From: Pseudomonas prosekii
Lineage (GTDB): Bacteria > Pseudomonadota > Gammaproteobacteria > Pseudomonadales > Pseudomonadaceae
Assembly: GCF_900105155.1 (NCBI RefSeq)
Contig: NZ_LT629762.1
Location: 2,108,001-2,172,000, forward strand
Reading direction: 5' to 3'
DNA: 64,000 nucleotides
The first letter of the stretch is position 1, and each line of letters opens with the position of its first letter. Positions 39,040-50,408 of the stretch are shown one piece after another. The position numbers and the translations under genes were made by a program. The notes beneath the pieces are model-generated. The model was not told the DNA's origin. It saw nothing but the letters and a program-made list of their open reading frames with translations, and did no database searches.

Positions 39040-40604
39040 TGAGCGCATCGTTATCGGCCCCCGCCTCGCGCGGGGGTTATGTGCCACGGCGCAAAAGGCC
39101 GTCGATCTGGTTGCTGCTGCCGGTATTGCTGCTGGTGGTCCTCAGTCTGTTGCCGCTGGCGTATGTCGGGCTGAAAACCTGGCAAGCGGGCTGGGCCGAG
39201 GCGCTGCATCTGTTGTGGCGGCCATATGTGTTCGGCCTGCTGCGCAACACGCTATCGCTGATGGTCGGCGTCACCGTCGCTTGCGGCGTGATTGGCCTGT
39301 CACTGGCCTGGCTGCTTGAGCGCAGCAATCTGAAGGGACGGCGTTTATGGGGCGTGATCCTGTGCCTGCCGTTCGCGGTGCCAGCATTTGTCAGCAGCTT
39401 CACCTGGGTTTCGCTCAGCGCGAATTTCGAAGGTTTGGGCGGTGCGATCCTGGTGATGACCCTGTCCAAATACCCGCTGATATTTCTGCCGGTAGCGGCG
39501 ACTTTGCGCAATCTCGACCCGTCGCTGGAAGAGTCCGCACGCACGCTCGGGCAGAACCGCTGGGGCGTGTTTTTCCGCGTTACCCTGCCGCTGCTGTGGC
39601 CGTCGCTGCTGGCCGGCTCGCTGTTGATTGCGCTGCACATGCTCGTCGAGTTCGGCGCGCTGTCGATCATCGGCCTGCAAACGTTCACCACGGCGATCTA
39701 CCAACAATTCGAACTGGAATTCAGCAACGCCAACGCGGCGATGCTCTCGGCGGTGTTGCTGGCGCTGTGCCTGCTGCTGTTGTGGCTGGAATTGCGCGTT
39801 CGCGGCAAGGGTCGCCACGTGCGCACCGGCCAAGGGGCGGCGCGGCGGGCGGAACAGGTTCGACTGGGGCCATGGGCTGCCGCCGGACAGGTTTATTGCC
39901 TGGCGCTGGCGATCATTGGCAGCGGCATTCCGCTGGGGATGTTGGCGTACTGGTTGGCTGTCGGTTCCTCGGCAGCCTTCCCGGTCGCAGCGATCAGCGA
40001 AGCGTTGCTGTCGTCACTGGCGTTATCGCTGGGCGGCGCAGCGCTGTGCCTGGTGCTGGCGGTGCCGGTGGGTTTGCTGGTGGTGCGTTACAAAGGCCAA
40101 CTGGCAATCTGGGCTGAACGCTTGCCGTATCTGCTGCACGCGCTGCCAGGATTGGTGATTGCGTTGACGCTGGTGTATTTCGCCCTGCATTACGTGCCGG
40201 TGCTGTACCAGACTTCGATGCTGCTGCTGATTGCTTATGCGCTGCTGTTTCTGCCGCTGGCGCAGGCGCCGATCCGCACCGCGCTGAACAAGGCTGCACC
40301 ACAACTCGAAGAAGCCGCGCGCACGCTGGGCGCATCGTCGTTCAGCGCGTTTTGCCGAGTGACGTTGCCGATCATCTTTCCGGCACTCGGCGCGGCGTTT
40401 GCGCTGGTGTTTCTGGATGCGATGAAGGAACTGACGGCGACGCTGCTGTTGAGCCCGACCGGGTTGAATACGTTGGCGACGGAAGTCTGGGCGCACACCG
40501 CGAACGTCGAGTTTGCGGCGGCGGCGCCTTATGCGGCGTTGTTGATTCTGGTGTCGGGGCTGCCGGTTTATCTGCTGACGACGCGGATGTATTTGAGCCG
40601 CTGA
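39039..40604 (+). CDS. Ferric-iron ABC transporter permease (FbpB/HitB type)
   Basis: The 521-residue protein is a fused permease with about twelve membrane helices. It carries two binding-protein-dependent transport domains, each with an EAA loop: LEESARTLGQNRWGVFFRVTLPL near residue 163 and LEEAARTLGASSFSAFCRVTLPI near 425. It is the inner-membrane channel for Fe3+ and is translationally coupled to the binding protein (TGATG). No ATPase (FbpC-type) gene follows: the next element is a REPIN and then a convergent chemoreceptor. The ATPase must be supplied from elsewhere, as in some Pseudomonas loci of this type. Confidence 0.9.
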   Translation: MSASLSAPASRGGYVPRRKRPSIWLLLPVLLLVVLSLLPLAYVGLKTWQAGWAEALHLLWRPYVFGLLRNTLSLMVGVTVACGVIGLSLAWLLERSNLKGRRLWGVILCLPFAVPAFVSSFTWVSLSANFEGLGGAILVMTLSKYPLIFLPVAATLRNLDPSLEESARTLGQNRWGVFFRVTLPLLWPSLLAGSLLIALHMLVEFGALSIIGLQTFTTAIYQQFELEFSNANAAMLSAVLLALCLLLLWLELRVRGKGRHVRTGQGAARRAEQVRLGPWAAAGQVYCLALAIIGSGIPLGMLAYWLAVGSSAAFPVAAISEALLSSLALSLGGAALCLVLAVPVGLLVVRYKGQLAIWAERLPYLLHALPGLVIALTLVYFALHYVPVLYQTSMLLLIAYALLFLPLAQAPIRTALNKAAPQLEEAARTLGASSFSAFCRVTLPIIFPALGAAFALVFLDAMKELTATLLLSPTGLNTLATEVWAHTANVEFAAAAPYAALLILVSGLPVYLLTTRMYLSR

Positions 40605-40608
40605 AAAG

Positions 40609-40678
40609 CTTCGCGGGCAAGCCTCGCTCCTACAGGGATAAGCGATTCCTTGCAGGAGCGAGGCTTGCCCGCGAAGGC
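40609..40678. repeat. REPIN between convergent genes
   Basis: Facing REP arms (CTTCGCGGGCAAGCCTCGCT and GGAGCGAGGCTTGCCCGCGA) are separated by only about 17 bp and start 5 bp after the permease stop. The hairpin may serve as a shared transcription end for the permease and the chemoreceptor. Confidence 0.85.
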
Positions 40679-40700
40679 GTCAACCCAATCAATACAAATC

Positions 40701-42635
40701 CTAAGCCCTGAACTGCCCCAGACTCGCCTTCAACTGCGCCGCCAAGCCATCCAGCACTTTGCCGCTGGCCGTGGTTTCAACCACCGCTTGAGCCGCTTTC
40801 TCAGCCTGCGCATGAATGGTTTCAACGCGCCCACGCACCGCTTGCGCGCCTTGCGCCTGATGCGCCGCAGCCTGAGTCGCGAGGCCGATCGCCGCGTGAA
40901 CTTGCTCGACCGACACCTGCACGGACTGCTGCAGCCGCGCACTGTCACGCAATACCAGCAAACCTTCGCTGGCCTGACGCCCGGCCTGACCAATCGCCGC
41001 CACCGCTTCACGCGCGCCTTGTTGCAACGCGACGATGTGCGCCTGAATGTCGCCCGTCGAACTCTGCGTCTTGCTCGCCAGCGCGCGCACTTCGTCCGCC
41101 ACCACCGCAAAACCGCGACCGGTTTCACCCGCGCGCGCCGCTTCGATGGCTGCGTTCAGCGCCAGCAGGTTGGTTTGTTCGGCGATACCGTGGATCACCG
41201 TCAGCACCACTTCAATCTGCTCACTTTGCTGCGCCAGCCGCTCGATGACTTTCGCCCCGGTATCGACCTGCCCGGCTAGCGCTTCGATCAGGCTGCCGAC
41301 CTTGGCCGACGTCCGAGTGTTTTCGTCAGTGGCCTGGCGAATATCCACCACTTGCTGCAAGGCGGCCTGCATCGCGTGGCTTTCCGATTGCGCCTCATCG
41401 GCCATTTGCGACAGCGCGCGCAGGCTCTCGGCCACTTCGTCGCGCTGCATGCCCGCCGCCGCATCGGCGCCGGCATTGCGCAAAGTCATCGCGCCGATTT
41501 CAACGCCGGTGCGCTGGGCTACATCGCCCGCTTCACGCACGATCGGCTGCAATTTGTCGACGAAGCGATTGACCGCCGAGGCCATGTCGCCGATTTCATC
41601 CTTGCTGTTGATCTGTACGCGTTTGGTCAGGTCGCCCTCGCCCGCCGCCAGATCATCCATTGCGGCAATCAGCATTTTCAGGCGATTGACCACACGACGG
41701 CCCAGCACCACCGCGAGCAACAGCAACACGCCAAAACCAACGAGCGCCAGGCCCATTCCGATGCGCCAGCGCAACGTGCTGGCCGCTTCCTGCACGGTGC
41801 TGGTGGTGTTGGTTTTCATCTCGGCGGCGGTGGCTTGCGCCGATTGCAAACGCGCGCCCATCGCCGTGGCGCTTTCAGCGGCCGCACCTTTGAGACTGTC
41901 GCCGACCAATTGATCGCTGCTGGCGATCAATGCCAGGAAGCGCTTGTCCAGATCCGCCAGATCGGCTTCCACCGACGCCGTCGAAACGCCCATCAGGACC
42001 TTGCCGATTTCCACGCCGTTCGGGTTGATCGAGGCTTCGAGGTAGTAGACCGAAGGATCGTTTTTCGCCGCATCCAGCACTTTGTCCAGCGCACGCTCGC
42101 CCTGACCTTTCTCAAGCAACGCCTTGTTGATCGGGTTTTCCCGGTTCAGGTAGCGCGTCAGGTGCTGGCCGGTGGCATCGTCGTAAACCACGAACAACAC
42201 GTTGGGATTGCGCTGGGCGCGACGGGCAAATTCGGAGAGGGTCGGCACGTCGCTGTCCCACATCGCACGCGGTGCGACCGAGGCCAGCAGTTGCGCCATG
42301 TCATTGGCCGAATCCTTGAGGTCTTTTTCCAGCGTCGCCCGCAGCTGCGACTGCTCGTCCTTCAGGCGCGTCGACAAACCCGCCGTGAGGCGCTGACGGG
42401 TGTTGGTCGACAGGCTGTCGAGGCTCGACGTGACTTCACGCCCGGCCTGCTCGAGTTCACCGGAGAGCTTTTGACTGTCGGCGCCGAGGCGCACACCCAG
42501 ATCGGCTTCCAATGCAGTCACCGTGCTCCGAGTCAGGGCGACGGCAACCAGCACTTGCACCAAAAGAGCGATACCAAGAGTAACGAACACTGGCCGTAAT
42601 AGACGGCTTTGTAACAGTGAGAGAATGGCTGACAC
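40701..42635 (-). CDS. Methyl-accepting chemotaxis protein
   Basis: The 644-residue transmembrane chemoreceptor has TM1 at about 13-35 and a periplasmic sensor at about 36-290. The sensor has helical flanks and a PAS/Cache-like middle ([21 protein letters not shown] near 145), and TM2 ([17 protein letters not shown]) lies near 300. A HAMP domain follows ([23 protein letters not shown]), then the signalling hairpin [22 protein letters not shown] near 500. There is no CheR-tethering pentapeptide at the C-terminus. The ligand is unknown. It is monocistronic, between a REPIN and the purA terminator. Confidence 0.92.
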   Translation of the reverse strand: MSAILSLLQSRLLRPVFVTLGIALLVQVLVAVALTRSTVTALEADLGVRLGADSQKLSGELEQAGREVTSSLDSLSTNTRQRLTAGLSTRLKDEQSQLRATLEKDLKDSANDMAQLLASVAPRAMWDSDVPTLSEFARRAQRNPNVLFVVYDDATGQHLTRYLNRENPINKALLEKGQGERALDKVLDAAKNDPSVYYLEASINPNGVEIGKVLMGVSTASVEADLADLDKRFLALIASSDQLVGDSLKGAAAESATAMGARLQSAQATAAEMKTNTTSTVQEAASTLRWRIGMGLALVGFGVLLLLAVVLGRRVVNRLKMLIAAMDDLAAGEGDLTKRVQINSKDEIGDMASAVNRFVDKLQPIVREAGDVAQRTGVEIGAMTLRNAGADAAAGMQRDEVAESLRALSQMADEAQSESHAMQAALQQVVDIRQATDENTRTSAKVGSLIEALAGQVDTGAKVIERLAQQSEQIEVVLTVIHGIAEQTNLLALNAAIEAARAGETGRGFAVVADEVRALASKTQSSTGDIQAHIVALQQGAREAVAAIGQAGRQASEGLLVLRDSARLQQSVQVSVEQVHAAIGLATQAAAHQAQGAQAVRGRVETIHAQAEKAAQAVVETTASGKVLDGLAAQLKASLGQFRA

Positions 42636-42738
42636 TTAAAATCCCTCTGCTTGGCGCCATTAAATTGATGGCGCACTGGAAGCGATGCTTTTATTCAACA
42701 TCACAGCAAAGGTCGTGCCGTCTGACAGACAGATACGA

Positions 42739-42770
42739 CAAAGGCCCCAAATGAGGGGCCTTTGCTTTTT
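42739..42770. terminator. Terminator after purA
   Basis: AAAGGCCCC and GGGGCCTTT form the stem with flanking A and T runs, 15 bp beyond the purA stop. It ends the leftward hisZ-purA transcript and is symmetric enough to act in both directions. Confidence 0.75.
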
Positions 42771-42784
42771 ACATCAACGACTTA

Positions 42785-44128
<1,344 letters not shown>

Positions 44129-45316
44129 TCAAGAAGCCAGCGGCAATACTTGCCAAAGCCCGTTCTGCTGAATCAATTGCCGGTCGCAGTCCGCATCACG
44201 GGCGGCGGCCAATGGTTGTCCAGGCAATGCCTGAACGACACGCTGACCCTCACTGCGCAACTGGCAAACCTGCTGCCAGAGTGCCGCATCCGTACTGTCA
44301 GGCATCCAGATACCGCCAGACGGTAACTCGATCTCAGCACGCCCCAGGGTCACCAGGGTTTTCAAATCGGTGGAGAAGCCGGTTGCCGGACGAGCGCGAC
44401 CGAAGTCGGCGCCGATGTCGTCGTAACGACCGCCCTGGGCGATGGACTGGCCAACGCCCGGCACGAATACCGCGAACACCACACCGGTGTGGTAGTGGTA
44501 GCCGCGCAATTCACCCAGGTCGAAGTAAAGCGGCAATTGCGGGAAACGCGTGGACAGACGATCGGCAATCGCCAGCAAGTCTTCCAGCGCCGCCAATACT
44601 GGCGCCGGCGCATGCGCCAGACGCTCACGGGCCGCGCTCAATACTTCACGACCGCCGCACAGATCAACCAATGCGCGCAGCATGCCCGACAGTTCGGCAG
44701 GCAGACCTTCGGTCAAGGTAATGACCTCGTCGATGGCCTTGCGTTGCAATGCATCAAACAACTGCTGCTCGACCTCACCGGACAAGCCGGCCGCGCGCGC
44801 CAGGCCGCGGTAGATGCCGACATGCCCGAGGTCCATGTGCACGTCCGGCACATCGGCCAGTTGCAGCATGGCCAGCATCAGGCTGATGACTTCAACGTCG
44901 CTGCTCGGGCTGGCGTCGCCGTACAACTCGGCGCCCAACTGGATCGGGCTGCGCGACGACGACAAGGCGCGCGGTTGTGCGTGCAGCACGCTGCCGGCGT
45001 AGCACAGACGGCTCGGACCTTCGCGACGCAGGGTGTGCGCATCGATGCGCGCCACTTGCGGCGTGATGTCGGCACGGAAACCCATCTGCCGGCCCGATTG
45101 CGGGTCGATAACCTTGAAGGTACGCAGATCCAGGTCCTGGCCCGCGCCGGTCAACAGGGATTCCAGGTACTCGATATGGGGAGTCACGACAAACTCGTAA
45201 CCCCAGCTCTGGAACAGATCCAACACCTGACGGCGCGCTACTTCGATGCGCGCCGCTTCTGGTGGCAGTACTTCTTCGATGCCATCTGGCAGCAGCCAGC
45301 GGTCTACCGTTGCCAT
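44129..45316 (-). CDS. hisZ: ATP phosphoribosyltransferase regulatory subunit HisZ
   Basis: This 395-residue class-II aminoacyl-tRNA-synthetase-like protein ([21 protein letters not shown] start; [33 protein letters not shown]) resembles HisRS but lacks the tRNA-binding C-terminal domain. It pairs with the short form of HisG, encoded elsewhere, to control the first step of histidine synthesis. Placement next to purA is conserved in Pseudomonas. It overlaps nothing and has a 315-bp upstream gap. Confidence 0.95.
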   Translation of the reverse strand: MATVDRWLLPDGIEEVLPPEAARIEVARRQVLDLFQSWGYEFVVTPHIEYLESLLTGAGQDLDLRTFKVIDPQSGRQMGFRADITPQVARIDAHTLRREGPSRLCYAGSVLHAQPRALSSSRSPIQLGAELYGDASPSSDVEVISLMLAMLQLADVPDVHMDLGHVGIYRGLARAAGLSGEVEQQLFDALQRKAIDEVITLTEGLPAELSGMLRALVDLCGGREVLSAARERLAHAPAPVLAALEDLLAIADRLSTRFPQLPLYFDLGELRGYHYHTGVVFAVFVPGVGQSIAQGGRYDDIGADFGRARPATGFSTDLKTLVTLGRAEIELPSGGIWMPDSTDAALWQQVCQLRSEGQRVVQALPGQPLAAARDADCDRQLIQQNGLWQVLPLAS

Positions 45317-45631
45317 TACGCCATTCCCCTATGATCCGGGCGGCCAGCCGTCGGGCGAGCCTAGAGTGAAGCAGAAAATGGTCGGCTCATGCACAAACCA
45401 CGCGCAAGAACGACGTGGCGAAAAGCCTGAAATCGGCTTCGCCAACCACTTTCCTCGAAAAACCTGTCGAGTCATTCAACTCGGGCGCCTGCCTGAACAA
45501 CAGCAATCAAACATGCAGACGCAAAAAAGCCGGGAATTTCCCGGCTGCCGCATCATACACACGTTTTCCCAAAGGATCACCCCGCCGCAGTTTTTAGCCG
45601 CCAGGCGGGGATGATTCAGGTCAACGCGGTA
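45317..45631. other. 315-bp intergenic region with the hflC terminator and hisZ promoter
   Basis: The right half carries the hflKC terminator at 45523-45546, and the left half should contain the hisZ-purA promoter. P. aeruginosa has a small DUF2065 gene at this place in the order I remember, but I find no leftward frame of that size here, so it seems to be missing or moved. Nothing else is evident. Confidence 0.45.
45523..45546 (-). terminator. Terminator of the hfq-hflX-hflK-hflC operon
   Basis: GCCGGG and CCCGGC form the stem, extendable by AA/TT pairs. On the minus strand it is followed by a run of six T, about 85 bp beyond the hflC stop. Confidence 0.8.
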
Positions 45632-46501
45632 TCAAGGTTTGGCTTTTTCCAGGTAACGGAAGAAGTCGCTGCTTGGGTCGAGGACCATGACGTCGGTTTT
45701 GTTCGCGAAGCTTTCACGGTAGGCGCGCAGGCTACGGTAGAACGCGTAGAACTCCTGATCCTGACCGTAAGCCTTGGAGTAGATCGAAGCAGCCTGGGCG
45801 TCACCATCACCGCGAACCTCTTCGGATTCACGATAGGCTTCGGCCAGCAACACGCGGCGTTGACGATCGGCGTCGGCACGGATGCCTTCAGCCAGCTCGT
45901 TACCCTTGGCGCGGTGCTCGCGAGCTTCACGCTCACGCTCGGTGCTCATACGTTCGAACACGCTGCGATTCACTTCTTTAGGCAGGTCGATAGCCTTGAC
46001 CCGAACATCGACAACTTCGATGCCCAGTTCTTTCTCGGCCATCTTGTTCAGCGATGCGGTGATGTCCGCCATCAACGCGTCACGTTCACCGGAAACCACT
46101 TCGTGCAGGGTGCGTTTACCGAACTGGTCACGCAGGCCCGATTCCAGACGACGGGACAAACGCTCGTCGGCAATCTGCTTGAGGCCGGAAGTTGCGGTGT
46201 AGAAGCGCTCGGCATCTTTCACGCGCCACTTGGCGTAGGCATCGACCATCACGGCTTTCTTTTCCAGCGTCAGGAAGCGTTGTGTCGGTGCATCCAGCGT
46301 CATCAGGCGAGCGTCGAATTTGCGCACCTGGTTAACGTAAGGCACTTTCACATGCAGGCCCGGCTGCACATCGGTCTGGACCACACGACCGAATTGCAGC
46401 ATTACCGCACGCTCGGTCTGACCCACGATGTAAAAGCAGTTCCAGGCTGCGATCGCCACGACGACGCAGACAATAAGGGCGATCAGCGATTTATTGCTCA
46501 T
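45632..46501 (-). CDS. hflC: HflC, subunit of the HflKC membrane complex
   Basis: This 289-residue SPFH/prohibitin-family protein has one N-terminal membrane anchor (MSNKSLIALIVCVVVAIAAWNCFYIV). The SPFH domain starts at GQTERAVMLQFGRVVQTDVQPGLHVKVPYV, and helical segments rich in R/E (STEREREAREHRAKGNELAEGIRADADRQ) follow. HflK and HflC form a large periplasm-facing cage around the FtsH protease and modulate it. It overlaps hflK by 1 bp (TGATG). Confidence 0.96.
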   Translation of the reverse strand: MSNKSLIALIVCVVVAIAAWNCFYIVGQTERAVMLQFGRVVQTDVQPGLHVKVPYVNQVRKFDARLMTLDAPTQRFLTLEKKAVMVDAYAKWRVKDAERFYTATSGLKQIADERLSRRLESGLRDQFGKRTLHEVVSGERDALMADITASLNKMAEKELGIEVVDVRVKAIDLPKEVNRSVFERMSTEREREAREHRAKGNELAEGIRADADRQRRVLLAEAYRESEEVRGDGDAQAASIYSKAYGQDQEFYAFYRSLRAYRESFANKTDVMVLDPSSDFFRYLEKAKP

Positions 46502-47673
46502 CAGCGACTCTCCCTGGTACGCGCTTGCTGTTGTTGCAGATCAGCGGCTGCACGCGCATTCGCTTCATTGCTGCCGGCGGCCGCGCCCGTTACCGGTGCG
46601 CTGGTGCTGCGGCCACTGTCGATCATCTTGTCCAGCGGCAAGTACAGCAGATTGCTCTGGCCATTCTTGTTGCCGGTCACGAGAACCTTGCTGGTGTTGG
46701 TGAAGACTTCCTGCATGGTGTCCAGGTACAGACGCTCGCGGGTGACTTCAGGTGCCTTGCGGTACTCGGCGACCAGTTTGGTGAAGCGATCAGCCTCACC
46801 CTTGGCGCGCGATACCGTTTCGTCACGGTAACCGTTGGCATCTTCAAGAATGCGCTGGGCCTGACCACGGGCTTCCGGCACGACGCCGTTGGCGTAGGTT
46901 TCAGCCTGGTTGCGCGAACGCTGCTCGTCTTCTCGTGCGCGGATCACGTCATCGAAGGCTTCCTGGACTTCACGCGGTGCCGCTGCGCTCTGTACGTTGA
47001 CCTGAGTGACGGTGATGCCGGTGCGATAAGTGTCGAGGAAACGTTGCAGGCGTTCCTTGATTTCGCTGGCCATCAATTCACGACCTTCGGTCAGCACCTG
47101 ATCCATCGCGGTAGAACCCACCACGTGGCGCAAGGCACTGTCGGTCGCGTGCTGCAGGCTGATTTCCGGCTGATCGACGTTCAGCACGAAATCCTGCAGG
47201 TTGCTGATTTTGTACTGCACGGTCAGCGGCACTTCGACGATGTTCTCGTCTTCAGTGAGCATCTGGCCCTGCTTGGTATACGCACGCTCACGCGTCACGT
47301 TTTCCATGAACTTCTTGTCGATCGGCGGGAAGTAGATGTTCAGGCCCGGGCCAACCGTTTCGTAGTACTTGCCGAAGCGCAGCACTACGGCTTGCTCCTG
47401 CTCGTCGACTACATAGACCGCGCTGTACAGCCAGACTGCTGCGAGCACGACCAGGCCGATGCCGAGCAGACCGCCGAAGCCGCCACCCCTGCCCGAACCG
47501 CCGCCGTCGTCGCCGCGTTTTTTACCACCACCGAACAACCCGTTCAGGCTTTCCTGCAGCTTTCGGAAGGCCTCGTCGAGATCCGGTGGCCCCTTGCGGT
47601 CGCCGTTATTGCGGCGCTTGCCACCCCAAGGATCCTGATTATTCGAGTTGCCACCCGGCTCATTCCAAGCCAT
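46501..47673 (-). CDS. hflK: HflK, subunit of the HflKC membrane complex
   Basis: This 390-residue SPFH protein has a Gly/Asn-rich cytoplasmic N-terminus (MAWNEPGGNSNNQDPWGGKRR), a glycine-rich stretch, one membrane helix (LLGIGLVVLAAVWLYSAVYV, about 70-90), and the SPFH domain from VDEQEQAVVLRFGKYYETVGPG. A Gln/Ala/Arg-rich tail follows. The start MAWNEPGG is the family start; a longer in-frame frame exists but lacks support. It is coupled to hflC by a TGATG overlap. Confidence 0.96.
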   Translation of the reverse strand: MAWNEPGGNSNNQDPWGGKRRNNGDRKGPPDLDEAFRKLQESLNGLFGGGKKRGDDGGGSGRGGGFGGLLGIGLVVLAAVWLYSAVYVVDEQEQAVVLRFGKYYETVGPGLNIYFPPIDKKFMENVTRERAYTKQGQMLTEDENIVEVPLTVQYKISNLQDFVLNVDQPEISLQHATDSALRHVVGSTAMDQVLTEGRELMASEIKERLQRFLDTYRTGITVTQVNVQSAAAPREVQEAFDDVIRAREDEQRSRNQAETYANGVVPEARGQAQRILEDANGYRDETVSRAKGEADRFTKLVAEYRKAPEVTRERLYLDTMQEVFTNTSKVLVTGNKNGQSNLLYLPLDKMIDSGRSTSAPVTGAAAGSNEANARAAADLQQQQARTRESR

Positions 47674-47769
47674 AGCGCTCTCCATCTGATAAAGCAAAGA
47701 CGCACCCACGGCGCGCCGACCAATGCTACAGAATGCCTGTCACCGCGGCACAACCGCTTTTTCAGGCTT

Positions 47770-49071
47770 TTATTGCAAAGTGTGTTGCTCGAGGAATTCC
47801 ATCGGTTGCAAACCTTCGCGGCTCACCAGTCGATTCAACTCGATCCGTGGCAAGCGTACGGCCAGCAGGCTGATGCCTTCTTCGTCGTGTTCTTCTTTTT
47901 GCACCGCACCGAGTTCGAAAAACTGCGCACGCAGTCGAGCAAAACGTTGCGGCAAGCGCAAGGTGCCAATGAACAAATCAGTGCCCAACAACTCGGCGAT
48001 GGCTTGTTCAAGCAATTCCAGACCACTGCCATCACGCGCCGACAGCCAGACCCGTTGGGGCTTGCCGTTTTCGTCGCGCTGGATTTGGGGTTCGACGCCT
48101 TCGAGCAAATCGAGTTTGTTATAGACCTCGAGGATCGGCAAGTCCTGGGCACCGATCTCGCCCAGCACCACCATCACCTGCTCGATCTGCAACATGCGAT
48201 CCGGCTCGGCCGCATCGATCACGTGCAACAGCAAGTCTGAGTTGCTCGACTCTTCGAGCGTAGACCGAAATGCCTCGACTAGTTTGTGCGGCAAGTGGCG
48301 GATGAAACCCACGGTGTCGGCGAGGACAATCGGCCCCAGGTCGTCGAGTTCCAGACGGCGCAAGGTCGGGTCCAGCGTGGCGAACAACTGGTCCGCCGCG
48401 TACACGTCGGATTTCGTCACGTTATTGAACAACGTGGATTTGCCGGCGTTGGTGTAGCCCACCAGGGACACGGTAGGAATGTCTGCACGTGAACGGCCGC
48501 GACGCGACTGCTCGCGCTGACTGCGCACTTTCTCCAACCGGCCTTTGATCTGGCGCAGGCGCACCCGCAGCAAACGGCGGTCGGTTTCGAGCTGGGTTTC
48601 ACCCGGGCCGCGCATACCGATACCACCACCCTGACGCTCAAGGTGAGTCCAGCCGCGAACCAGCCGGGTGCTCATGTGGTCAAGCTGGGCCAGTTCGACC
48701 TGGAGCTTGCCTTCGTGAGTACGGGCGCGTTGGGCGAAAATATCGAGAATCAGCCCGGTACGGTCGATCACGCGACACTCGAAAACACGTTCGAGGTTAC
48801 GTTCCTGACTGGGCGTGAGGACGTGATTGAAGATGACCAGATCGGCTTCTTCGGCGTGGACCAGATCGCGCAATTCGTCGACCTTGCCGCTGCCGATCAG
48901 GTATTTGGCGGTTGGCCGATGACGCGGCACGTTAACAAACGCGACGGTCTCGGCGCCTGCCGAATTAGCCAGCTCCTGAAACTCCTGCGGATCTTCGCGC
49001 GCCTCAGGGTCCTGTCCATCCAAGTGAACGAGGATTACTCGTTCACCACCACCGTGGCGCTCAAAGAACAA
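47770..49071 (-). CDS. hflX: Ribosome-associated GTPase HflX
   Basis: The 433-residue protein has an N-terminal nucleotide-binding domain (FFERHGGGERVILVHLDG), a linker helix (TQLETDRRLLRVRLRQIKGRLEKV) and a GTPase domain with the P-loop GYTNAGKST near residue 205, DTVGFIRHLP for G3 and NKLD for G4. HflX splits stalled or heat-damaged 70S ribosomes. It lies 12 bp after hfq in the same operon. The hflX-hflK gap of 96 bp shows no strong terminator. Confidence 0.95.
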   Translation of the reverse strand: MFFERHGGGERVILVHLDGQDPEAREDPQEFQELANSAGAETVAFVNVPRHRPTAKYLIGSGKVDELRDLVHAEEADLVIFNHVLTPSQERNLERVFECRVIDRTGLILDIFAQRARTHEGKLQVELAQLDHMSTRLVRGWTHLERQGGGIGMRGPGETQLETDRRLLRVRLRQIKGRLEKVRSQREQSRRGRSRADIPTVSLVGYTNAGKSTLFNNVTKSDVYAADQLFATLDPTLRRLELDDLGPIVLADTVGFIRHLPHKLVEAFRSTLEESSNSDLLLHVIDAAEPDRMLQIEQVMVVLGEIGAQDLPILEVYNKLDLLEGVEPQIQRDENGKPQRVWLSARDGSGLELLEQAIAELLGTDLFIGTLRLPQRFARLRAQFFELGAVQKEEHDEEGISLLAVRLPRIELNRLVSREGLQPMEFLEQHTLQ

Positions 49072-49083
49072 AGGAGACTCCTA

Positions 49084-49344
49084 TCAGGCGTTACCTGGCT
49101 CAGCGTCACCTGCTTCGGATTCGGTTGCGCTAGGCAGACGAATTGGACGAACCGGCACGACTGTCGAGATAGCGTGTTTGTAAACCATCTGGCTCACGGT
49201 GTTTTTCAGCAGGATTACGAACTGGTCGAAAGACTCGATCGTGCCTTGCAGTTTGATCCCGTTGACCAGGTAGATGGACACCCCAACTTTCTCTTTACGT
49301 AAAGTATTCAAGTAAGGGTCTTGTAGCGAATGCCCTTTTGACAT
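49084..49344 (-). CDS. hfq: RNA chaperone Hfq
   Basis: The 86-residue Sm-like hexameric RNA-binding protein starts [20 protein letters not shown]. Sm1 is [27 protein letters not shown] and Sm2 contains [13 protein letters not shown] with the proximal-face YKHAI. The C-terminal tail is short and acidic ([14 protein letters not shown]), as in Pseudomonas rather than E. coli. The start MSKGHS is used because a frame three codons longer lacks the family start. It lies 92 bp after miaA. Confidence 0.97.
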   Translation of the reverse strand: MSKGHSLQDPYLNTLRKEKVGVSIYLVNGIKLQGTIESFDQFVILLKNTVSQMVYKHAISTVVPVRPIRLPSATESEAGDAEPGNA

Positions 49345-49436
49345 GTGCCGCACTCCTTTAAGGATTCAATATAAAAATAGGTAATCAGATGGCTTGTGCC
49401 GTCACACCCCCAAGGATAGACGGCAATTGCAAGGAC

Positions 49437-50408
49437 TCAGCTCAATATGGAGATGGTCCCAAGGTATTTCAAGGCGCGCGGCAGATTGTCGCAATCCAGG
49501 CTGTCCAACCAATGCAGATCAGCCCAACTGCGCAGCCAGGTGAACTGGCGCTTTGCCAATTGGCGCGTGGCAATGATTCCACGCTCCTGCATCTCGGCTT
49601 GCGTCAGCTTGCCATCCAGGTAGTCCCAGACTTGTCGGTACCCTACAGCACGTATGGACGGCAACCCTGAATGCAAGTCACTTCTCATACGCAGGGCTAC
49701 GACCTCGTCGATGAATCCCTGTTCCAACATAATTGTGAATCTTTGTTTAATACGCTCGTGCAGTACCTGGCGATTTGCCGGGGCGATGGCCAAGTTCGCG
49801 ACAGTATAGGGTAATTGTTGCAGTCCCGAAGCCGCTGCTTCAGTACTTTGCGCAGATTGTCGCAAGCGCAGTTCAGTCATGCTCTGACCGCTCACGCGAT
49901 AAACTTCCAGCGCTCGACTCAGCCGTTGCGGATCGTTCGGGTGAATCCGCGCCGCCGACACCGGATCAATCACCGCCAATTGTTCGTGCAAGGCTTGCCA
50001 GCCAAGGCGTGCAGCCTCTTCTTCGATCTGCGCGCGAACATCGGGATCAGCCGCCGGCATTTCCGCAAGACCTTCGACCAAAGCCTTGTAGTAGAGCATC
50101 GTGCCGCCTACAAGCAGCGGAATTTTGCCGCGCGAAGTGATCTCGGCCATCGCCTCCAGCGCATCACGGCGAAAATCTGCCGCCGAATAGCTCTCGGCGG
50201 GGTCGAGGATATCGATCAAACGATGCGGATGTTGCGCCAATAGCTCTTTCGAAGGTTTAGCCGTGCCGATGTCCATGCCGCGATAAACCAGCGCCGAATC
50301 GACGCTGATCAACTCGCACGGCAGGACTTTGGTCAGTTCGATGGCCAGATCGGTCTTGCCCGCAGCGGTCGGGCCCATCAGGAAAATCGCTGGAGGGAGC
50401 TGGCTCAT
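49437..50408 (-). CDS. miaA: tRNA dimethylallyltransferase MiaA
   Basis: This 323-residue P-loop enzyme has [11 protein letters not shown] near residues 11-21, [17 protein letters not shown] and the substrate-gating [18 protein letters not shown]. It adds the dimethylallyl group to A37 of tRNAs reading UNN codons. The start [18 protein letters not shown] is preferred to an upstream in-frame ATG that lies inside mutL. The start overlaps the mutL stop by 1 bp (TGATG). Read-through to hfq is expected, as in the conserved superoperon. Confidence 0.96.
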   Translation of the reverse strand: MSQLPPAIFLMGPTAAGKTDLAIELTKVLPCELISVDSALVYRGMDIGTAKPSKELLAQHPHRLIDILDPAESYSAADFRRDALEAMAEITSRGKIPLLVGGTMLYYKALVEGLAEMPAADPDVRAQIEEEAARLGWQALHEQLAVIDPVSAARIHPNDPQRLSRALEVYRVSGQSMTELRLRQSAQSTEAAASGLQQLPYTVANLAIAPANRQVLHERIKQRFTIMLEQGFIDEVVALRMRSDLHSGLPSIRAVGYRQVWDYLDGKLTQAEMQERGIIATRQLAKRQFTWLRSWADLHWLDSLDCDNLPRALKYLGTISILS

